Assembly: GCA_031258625.1 (NCBI GenBank) | Contig: JAIRMO010000010.1 | Coordinates: 1 to 12,270 of the forward strand | Length of the DNA: 12,270 nucleotides | Direction of reading: 5' to 3' | Origin: Spirochaetaceae bacterium | GTDB taxonomy: Bacteria > Spirochaetota > Spirochaetia > Treponematales > Breznakiellaceae | The notes under the pieces: generated by a model | The model's database searches: none | Told to the model about the DNA's origin: nothing | What the model saw: the letters and a program-made list of their open reading frames with translations, nothing else | Position numbers and translations under genes: made by a program | Part shown: positions 6,851 to 12,270 of the stretch, in pieces | How positions within the stretch are numbered: position 1 is the stretch's first letter | Layout: the number at the start of each line of letters is the position of its first letter

Positions 6851-6910
6851 AAAAAACGGGGCGGTCCAAAAATCTTTTGGACCGCCCCGCGCTTAAACAC
6901 TTTCTTTTTT
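6848..6910. terminator. Bidirectional intrinsic terminator
   Basis: A perfect 15-bp stem, CGGGGCGGTCCAAAA (6857-6871) with TTTTGGACCGCCCCG (6875-6889), has a 3-base loop. Its left side is preceded by a run of nine A (6848-6856), which becomes a U-tract for the leftward lipoprotein transcript: a textbook terminator on the minus strand. For the rightward gene, the T-rich TTTCTTTTTT lies about 12 bases after the stem (6901-6910), a weaker signal. A second hairpin, arms TCCGGAAACCC at 6913-6923 and 6926-6936, follows without a T-tract. Confidence 0.8.
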
Positions 6911-6966
6911 AGTCCGGAAACCCTGGGGTTTCCGGAGGTCTGCTTAGTTAGCCGTTAGTCATACAG

Positions 6967-8817
6967 CTATTCCTCTATAATACCGACGTCGATCGAGCCG
7001 CTAAAGGCGGAGGGGAAACTCGCGCCGTCCGAGGGATCGGTAGCGTTTGGGGTATTATTGCGCTCCGCGTTGTTGCTCCATCCATCCCCGTCCGAATCAT
7101 CACTGCCGGCCGGGCTAGTAAAGTCCTTGGGATTAGTGAAGTGATCATACTCCCACTTGTCCGAAAACTTATCGCTATCGGTATCCGACGCAGTGGGATT
7201 TGATGTAAAGGTTCCACCACCATTAGTCCACCCCTTTACTTCTACGTAATCCGAAAGGCCGTCATTATCGGTATCGGACACAAGGGGGTTTGAAGTAACT
7301 CCCTCAACACCATGTACTTCTTCTCCATCCGAAAGGCCGTCACCATCGGTATCGGCTATATATGGATTCGTTCCCGCGCTTGCTTCATCATCGTTTTCTA
7401 GTCCATCGTTGTCATAGTCATCCGGGTTGGCCGGATTCGGATGATCAGCCGGATCCAAGGGATCAGTAACGTTCTCCACCTCATAACCGTCCGGGTAACC
7501 GTCGCCGTCGGTGTCGGCAACCTTCGGATCCGTCCCATTGTCGTATTCATCCTTGTTGGAAAGGCCGTCGCCGTCCTCATCACCAGTAGGATCAAGGTTA
7601 CCGTCATTATTGCCGTCAGAAGGAGACCTGGAGTCGTGTTCCTCCTCCCAGGCATCGGGCATACCGTCGGTGTCACTGTCATTCGATACCACGATCACTA
7701 TCGCGCCGTTGGCATTGTAGGTGGGCGCGGCGGCCGTATAGAGAGCAAAATTCGTATTGGCGGTCGGCAGCTCGTCATTTACCCCGTTTCGGATGATCCA
7801 TGTGGGCACCTTGCTGTTCGTCAGGTCAAAATGGGTTGAGGTTACCCTCGCATCGGTATGGAATATTTGCCACCGGTTACTCTCGGTCAGATTAAAGGGC
7901 ACGTACTCCAGATTGAAATACGCCTTATACGAACCCAGATATTGGGTATTAAAAGACTGGGTGATTTTATTTGTTGTAGCATTAAGTCCATCCCCGGAAG
8001 AGAAGGCAACGGAAGGATCGGGGAATCGCTCCAGCTTCGCGATCTTCTTCGCGACAGGCAATGATAAGTCGTTCGAATTTAAGTACTCGGAACAAACTTT
8101 AACAACGCCAGCTTCGGGGGTAAGCGTTATAGGGTCGTCGCCGAGTGTTTTTTGGGCCTGGAACAACGCCGCTAATCCATTTTTCCCCTGCTTGTTCAGT
8201 AAAGTCCACTCTATATTATAAAAGGCGTCTGGCCCCAAGTGCATATAAATCTTTTGGGGGATCCCGTCTATTCTCCTCGGTTGGAATATCTTACCCGTAT
8301 TAGTATAACCCGTACCGACAATGCGGGTATCCACTATAATGGGAAGCAGTTGTACCGAGACAATCACCTCCTCGGTTGAGTTTAACGTAAACTCCGACAT
8401 CCCGGCATTCAGCAGGGTCGGGGGGGTGTTGTTGTTTACCCAATGCCCTAACAATAGGAGTAATTCGTAGGTCTTGCCTGTGGGCAGGCTGCCAAGATGG
8501 ACGTTCCCATCGTCGCTCTCGTCATACCCATAAAGGTAACCGGTCCCTTTCTCCACTACCAGAGCCTGGAGAAAGTTCCGGACCCCCTGCCCCGCCACCA
8601 GCCGGTCCCCGGTCAGACCGACCGCGTTCCGGGACGAGCCGCTCCCCCCTACCGTAACCGTAAGGGTAATGATCTCGGCATCCTCCACGGTATTGGTGTT
8701 GGTATCAACACTCCGCTCTTCCACCGGAACGGACATATTGGGGTTAGCGCATCCTAAAAATAACAGGGCCGCTAAGATTCCACACCCAAACAGAACACTC
8801 AATTTCATGGCTTTCAT
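6967..8817 (-). CDS. Lipoprotein with C-terminal thrombospondin type 3 (calcium-binding) repeats
   Basis: The 616-residue protein begins with a lipoprotein signal peptide: positive start, hydrophobic core and lipobox LFLGC with the lipidated Cys at residue 23. Residues about 24-375 form a beta-rich region I do not recognise. From about residue 380 to 600 there are repeated acidic motifs of the DTDGDGLSDGEE type, e.g. DEDGDGLSN, DTDGDGYPDGYEV, DYDNDGLEND, DTDGDGLSDGEEV, DTDNDGLSDYVEV and DDSDGDGWSNNAE. These are typical of thrombospondin type 3 repeats and expected to bind Ca2+. It should be anchored in the outer or inner membrane and exposed to periplasm or surface. ATG at 8817 is supported by AAAGGAGA a few bases upstream. 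It follows another lipoprotein gene after a 17-bp gap and is surely co-transcribed. Substrate or adhesion role is unknown. Confidence 0.85.
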   Translation of the reverse strand: MKAMKLSVLFGCGILAALLFLGCANPNMSVPVEERSVDTNTNTVEDAEIITLTVTVGGSGSSRNAVGLTGDRLVAGQGVRNFLQALVVEKGTGYLYGYDESDDGNVHLGSLPTGKTYELLLLLGHWVNNNTPPTLLNAGMSEFTLNSTEEVIVSVQLLPIIVDTRIVGTGYTNTGKIFQPRRIDGIPQKIYMHLGPDAFYNIEWTLLNKQGKNGLAALFQAQKTLGDDPITLTPEAGVVKVCSEYLNSNDLSLPVAKKIAKLERFPDPSVAFSSGDGLNATTNKITQSFNTQYLGSYKAYFNLEYVPFNLTESNRWQIFHTDARVTSTHFDLTNSKVPTWIIRNGVNDELPTANTNFALYTAAAPTYNANGAIVIVVSNDSDTDGMPDAWEEEHDSRSPSDGNNDGNLDPTGDEDGDGLSNKDEYDNGTDPKVADTDGDGYPDGYEVENVTDPLDPADHPNPANPDDYDNDGLENDDEASAGTNPYIADTDGDGLSDGEEVHGVEGVTSNPLVSDTDNDGLSDYVEVKGWTNGGGTFTSNPTASDTDSDKFSDKWEYDHFTNPKDFTSPAGSDDSDGDGWSNNAERNNTPNATDPSDGASFPSAFSGSIDVGIIEE

Positions 8818-8834
8818 ATAAATCTCCTTTAATC

Positions 8835-10175
8835 CTATAATGGAATGTAAAAATCAATGTCTTGCCCCTCATCCTGGGGCGGTGAGGGGGGTGTCGGCTG
8901 GTCGGTGTCCCCCCCGTTCTCCCCCTTCTCCGCGGGGAAGAACCTTATATCAAGCGAACGGTACGCCAAGGACGTGGGATGGTTGAGACAAGACTGGGCA
9001 TCCTCATGGGAGAAATTCGTACTTTGAAAGTAACGTCCGGGACCGGCATACAGAAAAACCGCCGCCGTATACCGTACCCCTTCCTGAAACTTGGCGTGAC
9101 GGGGACTCCAGAGCACCAGCCCGGAATACTCATCATCTGCCCCCACGTATGGAACCGGGTCTTCACCGCTTACCGGCGCCGGTATAGCGGGAGTCAGATC
9201 GTAGTTCACAACCGGCGTGGCAGCATCGGCGGGCTTATAGACCACGTACACTACCCGGTTGGCCGTATTCAGCTCGGTTTTACTCGGCTGTTCCTCTACC
9301 GATCCTTCGGGATAGCTAAAGGGTATCTTCGCGTCAAACGCATAGGAACCCTTTGTTTTCAGGGTAATTTCCGCCCGATACTCCCCGTTCTTGACAAATT
9401 TGGGGAGGTTGTCGATGACGGCGTCATTGCTGTCTTTCCAGACCACGCTCCCCTCTACCCCCTGCCGGTTATAGATGTATTTTACCGGCTTCCAATTTGC
9501 CACCGGGATGGGAACATAATTCTGGAGGTTATAATCAATGACTATGTTGCCGCTGTTTTCTTCCGGAATCTTGGCGGGGGGATACTCCGCCTCTAGTCCC
9601 CGGACGTACACCGATATGATTTCATCATCGTCAACGGCCCGGCTCCGGCTCATGGATTCGGCCGGTTGAGGTATGGCTCTGACGGTTACCAGGTTCGACC
9701 GGTACTCAAAATCGACATCCGGGTCAAAGACATACCCGCTTTTCGCTTTCAGGATGATCACCGCCTTGTAGGACTCATCCCTGACAAAGGACTTCCCGTC
9801 CAGGGGGTTGCCCCCGCTGTCCTTCCATTCTACCGCGACATCCACCCCTTCCCGGCTCAGGGACTTTATCGGGGCCTGCCCCGCCACCGGGATCGAGACA
9901 TAGTTCTCGAGGTTGTAGTCCACGACTACCCCGGGATCCGCGCCGTTGTTCCGGGAATCGGCCCAATCCTCCCCCGTAAGCGCGGTACATCCGGGTAAAA
10001 GCATAATGGCCGGGAACAAAACAAACAGGAAAAAGCGCACAGAAAAGAACGTCGACGTTCTAATCGATAGAGAAGCCCGACCTCTTACCCCCCCCGATTG
10101 GTTACCGGGAGAGATAAAAAAAAGTGATTTGTCTATGAGAGCGGACGAAATCCGATTTATAGAATATTTTAACAC
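8835..10175 (-). CDS. Lipoprotein with three repeated beta-rich modules
   Basis: The 446-residue product has a hydrophobic segment ending in the lipobox LLPGC (Cys63 from the GTG at 10175). After it come three related modules of about 85-100 residues, starting near 83 (VVDYNLENYVSIPV), 212 (VIDYNLQNYVPIPV) and 322 (VVNYDLTPAIPAPV). Each continues with a V.WKDS or VLWSP strand, an F..G..Y.A..-L strand and a GY.F-like end, suggesting an immunoglobulin-like fold. A proline-rich linker and short acidic tail close it. The start is uncertain. GTG 10175 lies ten bases after AAAGGAG but gives an unusually long n-region. An internal GTG at 10040 would give the compact signal MRFFLFVLFPAIMLLPGC but lacks a ribosome-binding site. 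It heads the two-gene lipoprotein operon. Confidence 0.78.
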   Translation of the reverse strand: MLKYSINRISSALIDKSLFFISPGNQSGGVRGRASLSIRTSTFFSVRFFLFVLFPAIMLLPGCTALTGEDWADSRNNGADPGVVVDYNLENYVSIPVAGQAPIKSLSREGVDVAVEWKDSGGNPLDGKSFVRDESYKAVIILKAKSGYVFDPDVDFEYRSNLVTVRAIPQPAESMSRSRAVDDDEIISVYVRGLEAEYPPAKIPEENSGNIVIDYNLQNYVPIPVANWKPVKYIYNRQGVEGSVVWKDSNDAVIDNLPKFVKNGEYRAEITLKTKGSYAFDAKIPFSYPEGSVEEQPSKTELNTANRVVYVVYKPADAATPVVNYDLTPAIPAPVSGEDPVPYVGADDEYSGLVLWSPRHAKFQEGVRYTAAVFLYAGPGRYFQSTNFSHEDAQSCLNHPTSLAYRSLDIRFFPAEKGENGGDTDQPTPPSPPQDEGQDIDFYIPL

Positions 10176-10198
10176 CTTGGCTCATCTCCTTTACTGCA

Positions 10199-10227
10199 AA
10201 TATAATTATTAATTTTAATAAAATCAA
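10199..10227 (-). promoter_or_regulatory. Candidate sigma-70 promoter of the lipoprotein operon
   Basis: On the minus strand TTGATT (10222-10227) and TATATT (10199-10204) are exactly 17 bp apart, four and five matches to consensus. They lie within an extremely AT-rich tract (10199-10256), in contrast to the GC-rich surroundings. The predicted start near 10192 would place the AAAGGAG ribosome-binding site (10186-10192) at the very 5' end of the mRNA. Confidence 0.5.
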
Positions 10228-10488
10228 TAAAAAAAGTAAATTTTTTTAAAAAATAAGGGGGCAGGGGCATGGCTTACCCTTGACTCGCCCCTATTTTTGG
10301 GGGTGTTTTGACGGGGCGCCAAAACCTCAAAACAGGGCTCTATTTAGTCCGCGAGTGATTTTTTGGGATATTTTATAGAAGGTAAATAGCATAAATGAAT
10401 ACTTTACCGAGGCCCAAAAGGAAAATTTACGGTATTTTCAAGAAATTTGACCGGGTTTTTGGGGTCATTAGTTTTTTTATGAAAAATT
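10228..10488. other. Intergenic region between the methyltransferase and the lipoprotein operon
   Basis: No credible gene is seen. The left part continues the A/T-rich tract. On the minus strand a small hairpin with arms AGGGGC (10287-10292) and GCCCCT (10263-10268), followed by a T-rich run (about 10251-10257), could terminate the methyltransferase transcript, but the stem is only 6 bp with an 18-base loop. A second weak stem GTTTTG/CAAAAC lies at 10305-10325. The remainder is low-complexity, A/T-rich DNA with no recognisable element. Confidence 0.4.
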
Positions 10489-11586
10489 CTATTTTTCTAC
10501 AATATATAGATACTCTTTTACGTGGATGTTCCGGTTTCGCAGATTGCGGCTCCCCCGGAAGGTGTTGTAGGGGGTTTCCAGAACCTCCACCTTTCCGGTC
10601 TTGCGGAGGATCCCCTCCATTTCCTCCCGGCTGATAAAACCCTCGGAATTAAAGGAAACGATGATGAACTTGGCCCGGATATTCCCCACCAGATCCGCCA
10701 GGGCCCGGGGGGCGGTCCGTTTCCCGTTATAGGCGGACCGGTTCCATTCCGGGGGGATCCCCGACACCGGGCTTATCCGGGAAGGGCGCTGATAATTGCG
10801 GATCAGGTTGAGCATAAAGTAGTTGGAACCATAGGGATGCTGATTGTAGGGGGGGTCCAGATAGGCCGCGTCCACCTCCGGCGTTTCCCGGACCAGCCGG
10901 TTGGCGTCTTCCCGGTAAATGCGGACCGGACACTCAAAGTTACTGAACACCGGAAAGGGCAATTCAATATCCCCCCGGATCCGGCTGAGGGCCGTTTTCC
11001 CGGAGCCGCCGAAACAACCCCGGCCGGTCCGGCGGTCCTTGTAAAACCCTTTAAAGACCCCCGCGGTGTTGGCATGAACCGAAGCCTCCGCCAAAAGGGG
11101 GGCCAGGAAAAAGGGGCGCAGGGGCTCCTCCAGTTCCTCAATGTATTGCCGGGCCGTATCCAGGTACCGGGCGTTCCGGGGGGTGTAAAAAACCCGGTCC
11201 CGGTCCCCGATGGCCGAATCGTCCCGGGGGGCGTAGAGTTCCGCGATAAACCCCTCCCGCAGGGGCTCCTCCCCCAGCCGGGAGAGGAGCTTCCCGTGGA
11301 CCTGCCGGAGCCCCCCCATGTCCAGCTCCGAGGGGTTGGCCAGGTAACAGCGGTTGATCGTCTCCGAATAGGCTTCCAGATCATTGACCAGGAGCAGTTC
11401 CCCATGGGCCTTAAAAAACCGGGCCGTTATCCCGGAGCCGCTGAACAGGTCGAGCAGGGAGAGTTTTCTTTTGTCGAGCCGGGCCTTGACCCGCTCCAGG
11501 GCCCTCCCGATAAAGGGGAGGAGGCTCCGCTTGTTCCCGATATAGGTGATGAGCTGCCGGGTAAGGTAGTCTTTATTTTCCTGCAA
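10489..11586 (-). CDS. Orphan D12-class DNA adenine-N6 methyltransferase
   Basis: The protein shows the D12/Dam-type (PF02086) order. Counting from the TTG start at 11586 (365 residues), YIGNKRSLLPFI lies at 15-26, the SAM-binding motif I DLFSGSGITARFF at 46-58, and the catalytic DPPYNQHPYGSNYF at 244-257. It should transfer methyl from S-adenosylmethionine to adenine N6 in a specific DNA site; the target cannot be predicted. Start choice: TTG 11586 has GGAG eight bases upstream and begins just before the conserved domain. The frame stays open to a TTG at 11760, adding 58 residues partly encoded by a tandem palindrome, with no clear ribosome-binding site. No restriction endonuclease gene is adjacent, so it is an orphan here. 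It could serve regulation, phage protection or a lost restriction system. Confidence 0.85.
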   Translation of the reverse strand: MQENKDYLTRQLITYIGNKRSLLPFIGRALERVKARLDKRKLSLLDLFSGSGITARFFKAHGELLLVNDLEAYSETINRCYLANPSELDMGGLRQVHGKLLSRLGEEPLREGFIAELYAPRDDSAIGDRDRVFYTPRNARYLDTARQYIEELEEPLRPFFLAPLLAEASVHANTAGVFKGFYKDRRTGRGCFGGSGKTALSRIRGDIELPFPVFSNFECPVRIYREDANRLVRETPEVDAAYLDPPYNQHPYGSNYFMLNLIRNYQRPSRISPVSGIPPEWNRSAYNGKRTAPRALADLVGNIRAKFIIVSFNSEGFISREEMEGILRKTGKVEVLETPYNTFRGSRNLRNRNIHVKEYLYIVEK

Positions 11587-11944
11587 AGGGCTATCTCCGG
11601 CGTTCTCCGCCGCGGTTTCTTTGTTTCTTGCAATATAACCGGTCGGTTGAACAAAATCAACAACCTCGCCCTTCAGGGCGAGGGCCTCGCCTTGAAGGGC
11701 GAGGCAGGTTGTTTTGGTAAGGTATTTGTCGCAGGGTACATACCCTTCGCATACAATCAATCGGCCGGGGTTTACCGGCGGGCCGGTTCTTCTTTCCGCG
11801 GGAGGGCGGGGGGGACGGGCGGCGGCTCAATTTGGCCCACAATTCAGGCTACCTGCCTGTTTCAGGACAGAGCTTTCCCCAGCGCGTTTTGGGTTTGGGG
11901 TGGAAAAGAAGGTTGATACGGAACCCAGGGCGGATTAGCGCCGC
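11587..11944. other. Region between the RAYT and methyltransferase genes
   Basis: This stretch holds the tandem palindrome at 11659-11713 and otherwise no recognisable gene. The methyltransferase frame remains open through 11587-11760, so part of it could be translated as an extension. The remainder (11761-11944) is GC-rich with several short GGCC/CCGG self-complementary stretches but no convincing promoter or terminator. Confidence 0.4.
11659..11713. repeat. Tandem palindrome near the methyltransferase 5' end
   Basis: Two adjacent 20-bp palindromes, CCTCGCCCTTCAGGGCGAGG (11664-11683) and CCTCGCCTTGAAGGGCGAGG (11685-11704), are separated by one base and pair with each other over the whole length. 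The outer AACAACCT (11659-11666) and AGGTTGTT (11706-11713) extend the pairing, with a 4-base bulge. Read on the minus strand in the methyltransferase frame it encodes LALQGEALALKGE. It resembles palindromic elements that insert into reading frames, such as those of Rickettsia, but I cannot assign a family. Confidence 0.7.
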
Positions 11945-12270
11945 TTATCCGGGGGCGGGGGCGGGGAGAAGCGGGAATAGGGGGGGGAAAGTGGTTTGGA
12001 TCACCGTTTCCCCATACCGGGGTCTGACCCCGATGGTTGAATCCCCATACCAGGGTCTGACCCCATTGTTCGTTTCCCCCCATCGGGGTCTGACCCCGGC
12101 GTTCGATGCCCCGTTCCGCTCCCCCACCGCCGTTATCTCCTCCTCAGTCGGCTCCCCCTCCACTATCCGCGACCCATACCGGTCCCCCCAGATATGCCCG
12201 ATCCGGCCCTCCGCCCGGTTGTACCGTTGGGCGAACACCTGTTTCAGCCACTTCATGATTGCGGGCAGTT
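11945..12270 (-). CDS. REP-associated tyrosine transposase (RAYT, Y1_Tnp), C-terminal part, running off the right edge
   Basis: The frame is open to the window end and enters as LPAIMKWLKQVFAQRYNR, then GRIGHIWGDRYGSRIVEGEP. This matches the C-terminal helix and Gly-His-hydrophobic-Trp-x-Asp-Arg motif of Y1 (IS200/IS605-like, PF01797) transposases of the RAYT group. The Tyr in RYNR is a candidate for the catalytic nucleophile; the HUH motif would lie outside the window. RAYTs cut and join single-stranded REP hairpins. The conserved part ends near the glutamates after GEP (residues 36-40 from the MKW Met), and the remaining 60-odd residues are unusual: three 11-residue repeats GVRPRWGETNN, GVRPWYGDSTI and GVRPRYGETVI, then a proline-rich tail. 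These repeats are encoded by REP palindromes. The apparent MKW start at 12256 is internal, not the true start. Confidence 0.8.
   Translation of the reverse strand, partial: LPAIMKWLKQVFAQRYNRAEGRIGHIWGDRYGSRIVEGEPTEEEITAVGERNGASNAGVRPRWGETNNGVRPWYGDSTIGVRPRYGETVIQTTFPPLFPLLPAPAPG
12019..12097. repeat. Three REP palindromes inside the RAYT reading frame, 33-bp period
   Basis: GGGGTCTGACCCC occurs at 12019-12031 and 12085-12097, with an AGGGTCTGACCCC variant at 12052-12064. Spacing is exactly 33 bp twice. Short flanks such as CCCCAT precede each copy. The palindrome is the same as in the array at 1-663, where the short spacing is 34-35 bp. Because 33 is a multiple of three, the copies are read in frame as GVRP repeats of the transposase. 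Confidence 0.9.

Noticed and set aside
6913..6936. Second hairpin as an independent terminator
   Set aside because: An 11-bp stem is present, but no T-tract follows on either strand; on the minus strand the following bases are A-rich.
7398..7682. Thr/Pro/Met-rich minus-strand frame in the TSP3 region
   Set aside because: It is a frame-shifted reading of the acidic repeats (GAT-rich codons) of the lipoprotein.
10522..11916. 464-aa plus-strand frame opposite the methyltransferase
   Set aside because: It is antisense to a gene with clear D12 motifs; its Gly/Pro-rich composition is typical of a shadow frame in GC-rich DNA.

Overview
This window looks like chromosomal DNA from a GC-rich host-associated spirochaete, most likely a gut-type Treponema. 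The reasons are the MurD variant with an N-terminal GLGLHGGG loop, a DUF2804 gene, an Rpn-family nuclease with Arg-Glu-Gly-Ile-Gln-Glu repeats, a pair of lipoproteins and many dispersed palindromic repeats. The genus is inference; no rRNA or other diagnostic marker is present.

Layout, left to right. Positions 1-663 are an array of 14 copies of the palindrome GGGGTCTGACCCC or one-base variants, arranged in roughly 95-bp composite units (REP-like). A 213-bp miniature element with exact 11-bp terminal inverted repeats follows (687-899). Two leftward housekeeping genes come next: epmA (lysyl-tRNA-synthetase-like EF-P ligase) and, upstream of it, murD (peptidoglycan precursor synthesis). A divergent intergenic region leads to a rightward DUF2804 gene, followed by a second, inverted copy of the miniature element (4754-4977). 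Then come an Rpn/PD-(D/E)XK nuclease gene, two strong perfect inverted repeats, and a small two-helix membrane protein of unknown function. The latter converges on a leftward operon of two lipoproteins, sharing a bidirectional terminator. The distal lipoprotein carries calcium-binding thrombospondin type 3 repeats. The promoter-proximal one has three repeats of a beta-rich module. A strikingly AT-rich promoter region precedes them. Further right is a leftward orphan D12-class DNA adenine methyltransferase whose possible N-terminal extension contains a tandem palindrome. At the right edge lies the C-terminal part of a REP-associated tyrosine transposase (RAYT) gene, running off the window.

The most interesting theme is repeat biology. 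The RAYT reading frame ends in three in-frame copies of the palindrome that forms the array at the left edge, so the transposase gene carries its own likely substrate as coding sequence. Independently, the two miniature elements form an inverted pair bracketing murD-epmA-DUF2804. Metabolic roles are otherwise ordinary: cell-wall synthesis, translation-factor modification, surface lipoproteins and DNA modification.
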